A DNA stretch of 64,000 bases from Bovifimicola ammoniilytica (GTDB taxonomy: Bacteria > Bacillota > Clostridia > Lachnospirales > Lachnospiraceae). Below the pieces are notes generated by a model. The model was not told the origin of the DNA, searched no databases, and saw nothing but the letters and a program-made list of their open reading frames with translations. This document shows, one piece after another, positions 52,547-60,738 of this stretch. The translations under genes were made by a program, and so were the position numbers. The stretch lies in assembly GCF_025567085.1 (NCBI RefSeq), contig NZ_JAOQJN010000008.1, positions 104,496 to 168,495 on the forward strand. The letters are read 5' to 3'. Each line of letters starts with the position of its first letter. Positions within the stretch are counted from its first letter, which is position 1.

Positions 52547-52870
52547 CTATCTCTTTTTTCTATATTTATCCTCAACTTTTGTATATACAACCATAATTAC
52601 AATAATTAAAATCATCATTCCAATTACCGCAAACATAATCATCGGACTATTTTGCTTAATAAATAGTAATGGAATACCAAGTAATTCTAATACCACTGCA
52701 AATACAAACCAAATCTTTGCCACAGCATTATTATATTCTGGTATGTTTTCAATCTCCGATACTTTTGCATTTGCCCAGAAACCCGCAGGTTTATCAGATT
52801 TTCTATCAATTAATCCCATTATAAAAAATATAATTGCAACGATACTCCATATTATAAATGCTATTTTCAC
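52547..52870 (-). CDS. DUF3784-like small membrane protein
   Basis: A 107-residue protein with three hydrophobic segments (about 2-20, 50-68, 74-96) and a hydrophilic loop with DRKSDKPAGFWANAKVSEIE and YNNAVAKIW, the pattern of DUF3784. The family is often next to XRE or SdpI genes. The function is unknown; location here beside sdpI and a membrane XRE supports a role in the same response. GGAGGT lies before the ATG. Confidence 0.75.
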   Translation of the reverse strand: MKIAFIIWSIVAIIFFIMGLIDRKSDKPAGFWANAKVSEIENIPEYNNAVAKIWFVFAVVLELLGIPLLFIKQNSPMIMFAVIGMMILIIVIMVVYTKVEDKYRKKR

Positions 52871-53097
52871 AGATGTACCTCCATTCCTATTTACATTTTA
52901 TGCTAAAATAATTAGATATATATTATCATAGATATACCTAAATTGCTCTTTAAATTGCAATAAAATTTTATATTAAATCCATTATTTTATTTTTGAATGA
53001 AAAATAGAAATTTACTTTATAAAAATATACTTAGGCTACACTCTGACTACACAAGCATATTACATTTGTATATATTTTTAATTCTCACAAAATCAGT

Positions 53098-53805
53098 ACC
53101 ACCAGCTTAGCTGGTGGTTTGCTCTGCGGCTATAAGCCTGTGATACCTGCCAGCTCTAAAGAGCTATGAAGAGTCCGCCAGCCGCACTACTGTCACAGGC
53201 TGCCCCTTAAAGTTTTTTTTATGCCTTGTTTACTGGCTCATCCGTAAACGGGTCAATGTACTCTTTTAATGACATTTGATCATATTCCAAATCTTCTTGT
53301 AATTGATTTCGTACATACTCTTCTATTTTCTTTGCATTTTTACCTACTGTATCCACAAAATATCCTCTGCACCAGAAATGTCGATTTCCATACTTATATT
53401 TTAAATTCGCTGCCTTTCAAATATCATTAACGAACTTTTTCCTTTTAAATATCCCATTATTTCTGACACGCTATACTTTGGTGGTATACTCACAAACATA
53501 TGTACATGATCTGGCATACACTCTGCTGTAATTATTTCAATTCCTTTTCTTTTACATAATTCGCTTAGTATATGTGCTACATCCTGTCTTATCTGCTTGT
53601 AGATAACTTTTCTTCTAAACTTTGGTGCAAATACTATATGGTATTTGCAAGTCCACTTTGTGTGTGATAAACTGTTATTGTCCATTTGGATACCTCCTTT
53701 GCTATTTAGTACGGTTGGCGAACCTTTACTAATTATAGCAAAGGAGGTTTTTTGCTTGAAGCTAAAGCTTTCTGGGAACACACCTGCATAGCAGGTGGTT
53801 TATTT
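53098..53805. mobile_element. IS200/IS605-type insertion sequence with damaged tnpA
   Basis: The element is bounded by two imperfect-palindrome hairpins, CCACCAGC-TTA-GCTGGTGG (53099-53117) at the tnpA 3' side and CACCTGC-ATA-GCAGGTG (53781-53797) at the 5' side, as in IS200 ends. It has no terminal inverted repeats and no tnpB. The tnpA gene occupies most of it. Its 3' part, GCTCTGCGGCTATAAGCCTG onward (53121-53275), recurs at 22821-22985. It lies at the 3' end of the FlxA-like operon and supplies the final codons of the last gene there. Exact ends (cleavage sites) are uncertain by a few bases. Confidence 0.85.
53219..53685 (-). pseudogene. tnpA: IS200-type transposase TnpA, single-base frameshift
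   Basis: Starts at ATG 53685, 7 bases after GGAGG: MDNNSLSHTKWTCKYHIVFAPK leads to the HUH motif in MPDHVHMFVSIPPKY (the two His of HVH). The frame then stops after MIFERQRI, while the other frame continues NLKYKYGNRHFWCRGYFVDT, VGKNAKKIEEYVRNQLQEDL and ends PFTDEPVNKA at 53219. Restoring one base near 53410 (expected CATGCG, present CAGCG) would rejoin both parts to 155 residues, the family's normal length. The catalytic Tyr lies in the second part (YVRNQL), so the element is probably inactive alone. Confidence 0.85.
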
Positions 53806-54205
53806 GTATGTGGATACAATTAAATCTTCCGCCGATTTTATTCTCCTCCGGTTTGGTAGAATCCCAGTCAATATTTTTGATCTTATCCAAAAGTTCTTCT
53901 TTTGAATTTGCCTGAACCGTAGTTTTTCTTACTTCGATTTGCTTGGACTGTTCCTTTTTCTTTGCCTCTTTTTTCTCCTCAGCTTTCTTTTCCTGAAGCT
54001 TTTCAAGATATTCTTTCTGACTGGCTGATGATTTTTCTAACTCTGCAAAGAATGTGGTAGTTCCGTCACTATTAAAAGAGATGCCAAATTTTGTAATTTT
54101 TGTATCAGTATCTGCATTGCCGTTAGTCTTACCGAATACTCTTTCAAATCCGAACTGGGCATTGATTTCATCTGACATACGCAAGGCTCCCTCAATGCTA
54201 TGCAT
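53762..54205 (-). CDS. Hypothetical protein, C terminus replaced by IS200 sequence
   Basis: A 147-residue protein from ATG 54205. The first 129 residues look native: MHSIEGALRMSDEINAQFGF, TKFGISFNSDGTTTFFAELEK, a Lys/Glu-rich coil and DKIKNIDWDSTKPEENKIG. The last part (NCIHIQINHLLCRCVPRKL) is read across the junction at about 53806-53815 into the left end of the IS element. The native end is therefore lost or altered. No ribosome site is seen before the ATG; the frame is open a little upstream (SDSKYYAEK). It resembles clostridial proteins of the DUF6033 type, an unverified assignment. Last gene of the FlxA-like operon. Confidence 0.6.
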   Translation of the reverse strand: MHSIEGALRMSDEINAQFGFERVFGKTNGNADTDTKITKFGISFNSDGTTTFFAELEKSSASQKEYLEKLQEKKAEEKKEAKKKEQSKQIEVRKTTVQANSKEELLDKIKNIDWDSTKPEENKIGGRFNCIHIQINHLLCRCVPRKL

Positions 54206-54236
54206 TTTTTCTGCATAATACTTCGAATCTGATTAT

Positions 54237-54851
54237 TTACACCTTCAAATCAACCTTGTTCTTTTTTATAACTTCTTTATGCTTTTTCATCGAGAATACT
54301 TCTTTTTCTTCCTTTGTATCCTTTGCTTTTTCCAACTGCTTCTGTAGGATTTCTTCGGCTTTTTCACTCATATTCTGGAGAAAGGATTTTACTTTTGAAT
54401 CTTTATGTCCTATTGCCCATGAACTAATATTTCCATCTTTATCTATTGCCCATCCCTGTTCAACTCTCCATCCAATATCTGCTTGTTGCTTTGCAAACTG
54501 CTCATCTAGTTTTTTCATGTTACCAATTTCTTTTATGTACTCATCTTCTAAGTCTGAATCATTTGCCATTTTTGTTAAAAACTGAGGAGAAATCGCTACA
54601 TTCGTGGTAGTTGATTTACCATATTTCATCCCCGGACTATAATTTGCTGATACAAAACTATAATTGTCAAATTTTTTAGAAAGATAGGAAAGTTCATCCG
54701 CTGCAGTTTTTCGGGTTGTCCCTGTCTTTACATCTTCTGTTTGCTCCACAACCTGCTTTTCTGTGGTTTCCTTAGCATTATTTTTCCGTATATTACCGGT
54801 ATAAGCATTTGTGTAAATATTAGAGTAATTGTTTACACCTGTAACTGCCAT
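54237..54851 (-). CDS. Hypothetical protein of the FlxA-like operon (DUF6033-like)
   Basis: A 204-residue soluble protein with no signal peptide. The N terminus (MAVTGVNNYSNIYTNAYTGN) is Asn/Tyr/Thr-rich like flagellin-type or secreted structural proteins; the middle has YVSKKFDNYSF-like and TTTNVAISPQFLTKMANDSD, then IGWRVEQGWAIDKDGNISSW, and a Lys/Glu-rich coiled coil ends in KKNKVDLKV. The last residues are similar in type to PIDIRV/L at the ends of two operon mates. It lies 33 bases after the 252-residue gene. I cannot name a function. Confidence 0.6.
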   Translation of the reverse strand: MAVTGVNNYSNIYTNAYTGNIRKNNAKETTEKQVVEQTEDVKTGTTRKTAADELSYLSKKFDNYSFVSANYSPGMKYGKSTTTNVAISPQFLTKMANDSDLEDEYIKEIGNMKKLDEQFAKQQADIGWRVEQGWAIDKDGNISSWAIGHKDSKVKSFLQNMSEKAEEILQKQLEKAKDTKEEKEVFSMKKHKEVIKKNKVDLKV

Positions 54852-54884
54852 ACTAACATCTCCTTTCGTATTACAAAGCTTTCA

Positions 54885-55643
54885 TTACCTTTTATTAGCA
54901 TAATAATCCCAAATACCATTAAGCATTTTCCGATCACCATCTAATACATTCAGATTTAGCCTTAAATCTTTCCAGTCACCCGAATACTGCTGCGATAATT
55001 TCTGGTTATCCGACTGGATGGCGGATAAAAATGCCTGATATGCCGAATTTTGGATAACCCCCTTTTCTTTAGATTTTGCAGTATTCTCCTGGTTCTCACC
55101 TATGTTCTGTTCATTTGCTGTCTGTTCACTTCCTTTATGGTAAACTACCGATGGGGTAAAATCCTGTAATTCTGACCAGATTTCTGTTGAAGTTGCCATA
55201 AAATTACTGTGATTTTCATATGCCTGATTCAGCATATCCAGTTCTTTTTCTTTGGTTAATTCCTCAATTTTGCCCGATTCTGTCACATAATACTCCGGCT
55301 CATAATCTTGTTCCGCATATTTTTCTTCAATGCTGTTTTTCATTTTGTTATATGCTTCTGCCATTCTGTTTACATGATGTTCAAAGGAATCAGTTTTTAC
55401 ACTCTCTGTATCTTCTTTGACAAATATATCCGTCACTTCCTTCTCAAAACGGTTCTGATAATCCATAGAACTGACAGAAGATAAATGTCGAAAGCTCTCC
55501 TGCCCTGTTTTGGAAATGGAAAGTGTATCTGTATACTGTGTCATTTTCTTTTCTAAATCTGCCGGAACATTTTGCTTTGTATTTTTCCTGCTGTTATGTT
55601 CGATTGCAGAATATGTAATATTTGTATTATTGTAAATCTTCAT
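54885..55643 (-). CDS. Hypothetical protein of the FlxA-like operon
   Basis: A 252-residue hydrophilic protein without signal peptide or membrane segment. It begins MKIYNNTNITYSAIEHNSRK, again Asn/Thr-rich, has DTLSISKTGQESF and long charged helices (about 65-150), and ends LNVLDGDRKMLNGIWDYYAN. DTLSIS-type motifs occur at the start of several proteins of this kind in Lachnospiraceae. I do not recognise a family. A good ribosome site precedes ATG 55643, and the gene lies 27 bases after the 198-residue gene. Confidence 0.55.
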   Translation of the reverse strand: MKIYNNTNITYSAIEHNSRKNTKQNVPADLEKKMTQYTDTLSISKTGQESFRHLSSVSSMDYQNRFEKEVTDIFVKEDTESVKTDSFEHHVNRMAEAYNKMKNSIEEKYAEQDYEPEYYVTESGKIEELTKEKELDMLNQAYENHSNFMATSTEIWSELQDFTPSVVYHKGSEQTANEQNIGENQENTAKSKEKGVIQNSAYQAFLSAIQSDNQKLSQQYSGDWKDLRLNLNVLDGDRKMLNGIWDYYANKR

Positions 55644-55670
55644 AGCTGTTTCCTTCCCAGATAAATACCA

Positions 55671-56267
55671 TTAGACTCTAATATCAATCGGCACATACCT
55701 TTTAATTGTGTCTGTTTGTACCATTTCTGCTGCCTCTAAACTATCTGTAGCAAGCTGCTCCTGCAAAACCTTGTCTGGAAGTTCTTCCATATTCTCCACA
55801 GTTTTTTCCGTCATCTGCTCTGTCATTTCTTCGGTTGTCTCCGAAAGTTCGTCCATGATTTCAGACATCATGCCCTTGTTTTCCTCTGTTCCAAGAGCTT
55901 CATCCACCATTTCTTCTTTTCGTTCTTCTTCTGTTTTAGGCTTATTCCTCTCAGCAGCTTCCGCAATCTTTTCGCCATGTTCTTCTGCCTCGTCTATGAC
56001 ATGAAACATCTGTGAATTATTATACTCCTGATTTGCTGCCGCAATTTCATCCTCATAATTATGAAACATTTCCAGCTTTTCAGAGATTTCTTCCAAACTG
56101 TCAGCCTTTCGGTTTTTCAAATTTTCTTTTTGTGCTTCAAAAAAAGCCACCTTATTATCCCGTTCCTGCTGTCGCTGCAATTTTTCCTGTGTACTTTTCA
56201 ACATATTAGAACTATTAAATCTATTTATCAGTAAACCTCCACTGGATAAATTGACTGTAAAACTCAA
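55671..56267 (-). CDS. Coiled-coil protein ending in PIDIRV
   Basis: A 198-residue acidic coiled-coil protein. The start is TTG 56267, six bases after AAGGAGG; the longer frame to 56318 has no site. It begins (M)SFTVNLSSGGLLINRFNSSN, continues as Glu/Lys-rich helix (about 25-170) with a Glu/Thr/Met-repeated stretch (TTEEMTEQMTEKTVENMEE) and ends IKRYVPIDIRV. The same C-terminal tail, YxPIDIR plus Val or Leu, ends the FlxA-like protein of this operon. No signal peptide. The function is unknown. Confidence 0.6.
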   Translation of the reverse strand: MSFTVNLSSGGLLINRFNSSNMLKSTQEKLQRQQERDNKVAFFEAQKENLKNRKADSLEEISEKLEMFHNYEDEIAAANQEYNNSQMFHVIDEAEEHGEKIAEAAERNKPKTEEERKEEMVDEALGTEENKGMMSEIMDELSETTEEMTEQMTEKTVENMEELPDKVLQEQLATDSLEAAEMVQTDTIKRYVPIDIRV

Positions 56268-56332
56268 CTGGTTCCTCCTTCCCGACAAATTAATACAAAA
56301 GATTTTTCTTCTTGTCATTTAGGCTTAACATA

Positions 56333-57088
56333 CTATACTTCCTTATCTAACTTACTTGACGTTAGAGTGGAATCCTTTTTCGAATATGTACCATTGTTTG
56401 TATAAGTCGCACTTGCCCGGTTCGTAGCTTTTGATATACCAGTTGCTTTCTGGGCTGTTTTGCCTGCAAAGGAATTGTAACCTGTAAAAACCGTTTTCAA
56501 TGAACTGATATCTACTTTCTTCAATTCATCTTCATCCAGCTCCAGCTTATTCCCCTTTCCTATGGTAATACCTATTTTAGAAAGTAAATGACTGGTTTTG
56601 TCTGTCATGCCTGTCATCCATGAAGCATTTCTAAGGACATCTTTTGTATTGGATTCTCCTGCCTCCTTAACAACATCATTATAATCATCAATAAAAGATT
56701 TCACTTTTTTGGTAATTGCATCCCAGTCATAATCCTCTACCTCTGTTTCTTCCCCAGTCTTTTCATCCTTCTTTTTTATTTTCTTTTTTTCCCAGAGTGA
56801 TGCATCGTTTAGTGCATCTGCTGATTTTTTCAGGGAATCCGCACTTGCTTTCATCAGTGTAAGCTTCTGTGAAGTATCTCCTTTCCCCGATAATTTTTCT
56901 GCATCCTGCTTTGCATAATATGCTTTCATAAGTTTTCCATAGCTTCCGTTTTTAATCGCAGCATAATCAGAAAGCATATTGGTGTTTCCTACGGATGAAC
57001 TGTCGGAAGTTCCGCCAAATAATGTGGAATAATCTACATTGCTGTTATATTTACTTGTGTAATCACTAAAACTCTTAATCTCTGACAT
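56333..57088 (-). CDS. FliD-like or flagellar-type structural protein
   Basis: A 251-residue protein. The start ATG 57088 is 9 bases after GGAG. The N-terminal half is Ser/Asn/Lys-rich with SDYAAIKNGSYGKLMKAYYAK. The C-terminal half resembles the end of the filament cap protein FliD: KVKSFIDDYNDVVKEAGES, NASWMTGMTDKTSHLLSKIG, ITIGKGNKLELDEDELKKVD. In real FliD this region packs inside the filament. At 251 residues it lacks the outer FliD domains. The assignment rests on motif resemblance alone. Confidence 0.55.
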   Translation of the reverse strand: MSEIKSFSDYTSKYNSNVDYSTLFGGTSDSSSVGNTNMLSDYAAIKNGSYGKLMKAYYAKQDAEKLSGKGDTSQKLTLMKASADSLKKSADALNDASLWEKKKIKKKDEKTGEETEVEDYDWDAITKKVKSFIDDYNDVVKEAGESNTKDVLRNASWMTGMTDKTSHLLSKIGITIGKGNKLELDEDELKKVDISSLKTVFTGYNSFAGKTAQKATGISKATNRASATYTNNGTYSKKDSTLTSSKLDKEV

Positions 57089-57109
57089 AATACCATTCTC
57101 CTTTACCAA

Positions 57110-57910
57110 CTATAAACGAATATCAATCGGTGTATACACTGCCTGTTGTGTTGCATTCTGTGCATTTTCCAGAGTCGGTGTTTCTACTGTCGCCTGTGTT
57201 TCCCCTTTGATATCCGTATTCTTTACGTTGTCTGTCTCCTCTGCCGCAGCCCCCGCAGATTCCTGTGTTTTCTCGGATTTATCAGTATTGTTCTTTGTTG
57301 CAGTGTCTTCTGTATTGCTGTTCTCCGCTTTTGCAGCTTCTTCTACTGATTTATTTGCATCTGCAAGTGTAGACATCTGTGCTGCTGTCGCAGACTGTGC
57401 CTTTGCCTGCAGCTCTGCCAGTTCTTCTTCCTTCTTCTCAGTATTTCCTTTTCCGGCATCCTGTTTGATTTCAGATTCAAGCACACTGGCACGTCCCTGT
57501 ATCTGTGTTGCCATACTTCCCTGCACCTTTGCCTGTTTCATGGAAGAATCTGCTGAGATCATCGCCTGCATACTTGCCTGTGACAATCCGGTGTCTTTCT
57601 TTTTAGAAGTGTTACTTGTTCCAGCCACCATATCATCCATAGATGACGAATTTTTACTCTGCTGTTCCTTTCTCTGCTCGATCTGGTGCTGTCTTAACTG
57701 CTGATTGAGATTGTTAATCTCCTGCTGTATCTCCTGACGCTTTTTCATCTTATCCTCTAATGACATTTCTTCATTCGATGATAATTCCTGTAGCTTCTGC
57801 TGTGCATTTGCAATCTGATTCTGAATATTTTTACTTACAGAATCATTTCCCTGTGTCATTCCCATTGTTCCTGTCTGCGTATTTGTCCCACTAAATCCAT
57901 TGATTCTCAT
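57110..57910 (-). CDS. FlxA-like protein ending in PIDIRL
   Basis: A 266-residue soluble protein. It begins MRINGFSGTNTQTGTMGM and has the FlxA coil: NIQNQIANAQQKLQELSSNE, MSLEDKMKKRQEIQQEINNL, NQQLRQHQIEQRKEQQ (about 28-95). An Ala/Gln/Lys-rich second coil follows, then an acidic Thr/Glu linker and the tail QQAVYTPIDIRL. FlxA in enterobacteria is sigma-28 regulated and linked to motility. It is the first gene of a six-gene operon; AAGGAGG lies 8 bases before ATG 57910, and LytTR-type repeats lie about 113 bases upstream of it. Confidence 0.8.
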   Translation of the reverse strand: MRINGFSGTNTQTGTMGMTQGNDSVSKNIQNQIANAQQKLQELSSNEEMSLEDKMKKRQEIQQEINNLNQQLRQHQIEQRKEQQSKNSSSMDDMVAGTSNTSKKKDTGLSQASMQAMISADSSMKQAKVQGSMATQIQGRASVLESEIKQDAGKGNTEKKEEELAELQAKAQSATAAQMSTLADANKSVEEAAKAENSNTEDTATKNNTDKSEKTQESAGAAAEETDNVKNTDIKGETQATVETPTLENAQNATQQAVYTPIDIRL

Positions 57911-58022
57911 CGTATTGTCCTCCTTGAGCTTAAATTCTGAAATCCGTTTCCTAAAAAATCTGTACAACATGATTTCTCTTTACTGATTTTTCGGCATATC
58001 TTTCTTCACAATAAACAGCGAT

Positions 58023-58051
58023 GTTGTGAACCGCCCTTTTTTTGTTGTGAA
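58023..58051. promoter_or_regulatory. LytTR-type direct repeats upstream of the FlxA-like operon
   Basis: GTTGTGAA occurs at 58023-58030 and again at 58044-58051, 21 bases (two helix turns) apart, with CCGCCC and a T-run between them. The same pair, same spacing and the same T-run occurs at 60240-60268 before the LytTR regulator gene. Read leftward the repeats are TTCACAAC, about 113 bases before the first gene of the operon. Confidence 0.75.
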
Positions 58052-58057
58052 GCAAAC

Positions 58058-58082
58058 AAAAAGCACCTTGAAGGTGCTTTTT
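58058..58082 (-). terminator. Terminator of the LytTR two-component operon
   Basis: AAAAAGCACC (58058-58067) pairs perfectly with GGTGCTTTTT (58073-58082), 4 bases past the kinase stop. It directly abuts the LytTR-type repeats of the next operon. Confidence 0.9.
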
Positions 58083-58086
58083 GTCC

Positions 58087-59457
58087 TTATTCTACCTGTA
58101 ACATAATACTTAGAACCACTTCCTGATTCTCCTGCTCTAAAGATATATCTCCCATATACATCCTTGTAACCCTCCGGATATTATGCAGTCCAATTCCATG
58201 CTCCTTCCCGGATTTCGTTGTTTCCGGCAGATCACTGTCCTTATAATTTAACTCTCCCTCATATCTGTTCTTTATGGTTATCATAAAAATACTGTTTTTC
58301 CGAAAAGAAGAGATACTGATATAAGGATTTTCTCCACTTACATTTTCCATGCAATTATCCAGTGCATTGTTTAAGATCACGCTTAAATCAAATGCATTTA
58401 ATTTCGTATCCCCCGGATAATGAAAATCTGATATAAAACGAATCTGCTTTTCCTTTGCTTCTCTTAACTTTTCCATCAGAATCACATCAATGACAGGACT
58501 CCCCGTTTTTATCTCAGGAGATATTTCATTCCACTCTTTTTTCAAATGCTCCATATATTCTGCTGCATCGTCCATATGATTCTCTGCCACAAGATGTTCC
58601 AGCATCTGTATATGATTCCCCATATCATGACGCAGGCTGCGGATATCCTGATACAGCTTTTCCACTTCCCCGATATGCTTTTTCATGTCACTGACCTGAT
58701 TTAATACCAGCTCCTGCCCTGTCTGTTCTTCCTGCGCCACCTTCCAGTTTTGAAACATCGTTGTCATAACAAGAATTGCTATGATAGAGATAAAATAATG
58801 CACAAAGCTTAAAGCTCCATAAAATCCATAGGTATCTGTCAGGCTCTTTCCTGTATCTTTTTCATAAATATTCAGATAATATTGCAGAATGCCATATCCT
58901 GTAACTCCCACAAGAGAAGGTATGATGAGCATTACCAGATCTTTAACGTTCATTTCATCATTTTTGTATACATATGCTTTATTGATCAGACCGATTGCAA
59001 CTGCAAGGAAAACGATACAAAGCACAATATCCAGAATTCTCGTTCCAGCATAAAGTCCATATTGCAGCCATTGTCTTCCTGCAATCGTATTCCCAAAAAC
59101 CAGAGCTTTTGTGATAAAATCATCCAGTCTGTCTGCCATTGCAACCGCAAGCCAACGGATAGAAAAAAATGTCACTGCAAGAAATATTTTCTGATAGATG
59201 TTTCTTCTGTCCTGTACATACATCACAAGAAATGCAGCCACAACTCCCAGCATATATGCAGAAAAATTGCCAATCTGCTGCGGTATCAGATACAGCACAG
59301 ACATAATTCCAATATAAACAATACTGACCAGAGCAGCTTCCCTTTTCTTTTTCATATATGGATATACAAAAACACCAAAACAGATTCCTGTAATAATTAA
59401 AATTGCAATAACAGAAAACTTCGATGTGATCATCCAGCATCTTTCCACTAAACTCAT
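58087..59457 (-). CDS. Sensor histidine kinase, AgrC/GHKL type
   Basis: A 456-residue kinase: about seven transmembrane helices in the first 230 residues with no large outer domain, then an H-box RSLRHDMGNHIQMLEHLV (His about 275), N-box LSVILNNALDNCMENV and GHKL G-box KEHGIGLHNIRRVTRMY. It fits the HPK10/AgrC group that senses peptides or membrane signals. Its gene overlaps the LytTR regulator by 4 bases (ATGA), and together they form the operon led by the LytTR sites at 60240. No peptide precursor gene is visible nearby. Confidence 0.92.
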   Translation of the reverse strand: MSLVERCWMITSKFSVIAILIITGICFGVFVYPYMKKKREAALVSIVYIGIMSVLYLIPQQIGNFSAYMLGVVAAFLVMYVQDRRNIYQKIFLAVTFFSIRWLAVAMADRLDDFITKALVFGNTIAGRQWLQYGLYAGTRILDIVLCIVFLAVAIGLINKAYVYKNDEMNVKDLVMLIIPSLVGVTGYGILQYYLNIYEKDTGKSLTDTYGFYGALSFVHYFISIIAILVMTTMFQNWKVAQEEQTGQELVLNQVSDMKKHIGEVEKLYQDIRSLRHDMGNHIQMLEHLVAENHMDDAAEYMEHLKKEWNEISPEIKTGSPVIDVILMEKLREAKEKQIRFISDFHYPGDTKLNAFDLSVILNNALDNCMENVSGENPYISISSFRKNSIFMITIKNRYEGELNYKDSDLPETTKSGKEHGIGLHNIRRVTRMYMGDISLEQENQEVVLSIMLQVE

Positions 59458-60167
59458 CTGACTTCATTTCCTTTCCTCTGGTTATACTTCAGATATTGCT
59501 TCACAAACTCTGGATAATTCTTTTTTGCAATCAATGCAATTCCATTTTTCATAGTTACACAAGTTGCATCATATTTTTCTACATATTTAAAATGCACAAG
59601 ATAGGCTCTGTGTGTCCGGAAAAAATCTGTTCCTGCCATATCACTTAATTCCTGTAATTTACCATAATATTCAATATCCATACTTCGTGTATGGATAATA
59701 ACTTTCCGGTTATACACCTCGGCATACACAATATCACGCAGGAAAATTTTTATATGGCTTCCGGCGGTCTGTACCATGATATACTTTTCGTCTTTTTCAA
59801 GTCTGGAACTCCTTTTTATGTTATGGACTGCCTTTGTCACAACCTCTTTCAATTTCTCATCGGAAAATGGCTTAACCAGATAATGAAATGCTCCGACATC
59901 AAATGCCTGAAAAACATATTCCTCTGTTGCTGTCACAAAAATGAGTATCATATCCTCATTGTCCTGACGAAGCATCTTTGCCGTTTCCATCCCATCCATT
60001 CCCGGCATCTGAATATCCAGAAAAAGAATATCCGGCTTACTGCCACTTGCGATCAGTTCATCACCCGATAAATATTTATCTATAACCGCATCTGGCAATA
60101 GCTTTTTTATCTTTTCTTCCAGTATCTGAACCATAGATACTTCATCATCACAGATAGCTATTTGCAT
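59454..60167 (-). CDS. LytTR response regulator
   Basis: A 237-residue regulator. The receiver (about 1-120) has IAICDDEVSMVQIL, the phosphorylated Asp in DILFLDIQMPGMDGME and Lys in YLVKPFSDEKL. The LytTR domain (about 135-237) has IFLRDIVYAEVYNRKVIIHT, TDFFRTHRAYLVHFKYVEKY, a typical DNA-reading motif. ATG 60167 follows AAGGAAG; the frame extends further upstream to 60323 without a site. It likely activates its own operon and the FlxA-like operon via the repeat pairs described. Confidence 0.95.
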   Translation of the reverse strand: MQIAICDDEVSMVQILEEKIKKLLPDAVIDKYLSGDELIASGSKPDILFLDIQMPGMDGMETAKMLRQDNEDMILIFVTATEEYVFQAFDVGAFHYLVKPFSDEKLKEVVTKAVHNIKRSSRLEKDEKYIMVQTAGSHIKIFLRDIVYAEVYNRKVIIHTRSMDIEYYGKLQELSDMAGTDFFRTHRAYLVHFKYVEKYDATCVTMKNGIALIAKKNYPEFVKQYLKYNQRKGNEVR

Positions 60168-60201
60168 ATTGTCACTTCCTTGCTTACATATATTTATAGC
60201 T

Positions 60202-60283
60202 ATTATATCGGATAAGTTCATGCAATATCTATCTGGAATGTTGTGAAATGACCTTTTTTTGTTGTGAAGTATTCTGTTGTGAA
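60202..60283 (-). promoter_or_regulatory. LytTR-dependent promoter region of the two-component operon
   Basis: Three GTTGTGAA copies on the plus strand: 60240-60247, 60261-60268 (21 bases apart, T-run between) and 60276-60283 (a further 15). On the minus strand a perfect TATAAT lies at 60207-60202, about 33 bases downstream of the nearest repeat, with no good -35 at the usual distance. This is the layout of an activator-dependent promoter with LytTR sites just upstream of -35. Confidence 0.75.
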
Positions 60284-60738
60284 ATAAAATACTACTAAAA
60301 AATACAAATACAAACCCAGACATATTTTATTTAATAACTTCCTTGTTGTTCAAAGCACAATAATAAATACTTGTGATATTTATCTACACACATTTAAATA
60401 TCTTGTTATAGAAACAAACTGTATTTCTGTTTTATTTTCAAATTTGAAAACTTCTTGTTCATTCCAAGCCTTCTTCGTTCTTTTCTGATATTCCCGGCAA
60501 TAATTTCATATATATGCTCTCTGTTCCCCATAATCCCATCATCCTTTCTGACTTTACCGCATTATATCAGAAATTATTATGGAGTCTGGCAATCTGTAAC
60601 CATTTGCCATTTTCATGTAATTAAACGGTTTAAAAATTAATTTTGCATCTTTAGATACAGTAATAGTTTACATATTTAGGAATATGCTAAACTTCAAGTC
60701 GTTTTATAATTTTCCTTACTTCTGCTAATAGAATTGCA
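60284..60738. other. Intergenic region between the LytTR operon and the cyclase-like gene
   Basis: It holds the upstream end of the LytTR control region, a short HTH-like open frame (60406-60531), and AT-rich sequence. I see no intact gene and no strong terminator. Confidence 0.5.
60406..60531 (-). pseudogene. Possible remnant of an XRE HTH gene, 41 codons
   Basis: The frame MGNREHIYEIIAGNIRKERR, RLGMNKKFSNLKIK resembles the first helix of XRE regulators (GxNIRxxRxxLGM) but ends before the helix-turn-helix is complete. GGATGATGGG lies before the ATG. It may be a truncated gene or chance similarity. Confidence 0.3.

Noticed and set aside
57146..57704. Plus-strand open frame of 165 codons, rich in Ser/Cys/Phe
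   Set aside because: Antisense of the FlxA-like gene; composition mirrors its Gln/Ala/Lys codons.
58882..59400. Plus-strand open frame of 172 codons, rich in His/Asn/Cys
   Set aside because: Antisense of the kinase membrane domain; no start signal and no family resemblance.
60455..60640. Plus-strand open frame of 61 codons
   Set aside because: No ribosome site; the opposite strand shows a more plausible HTH-like start.
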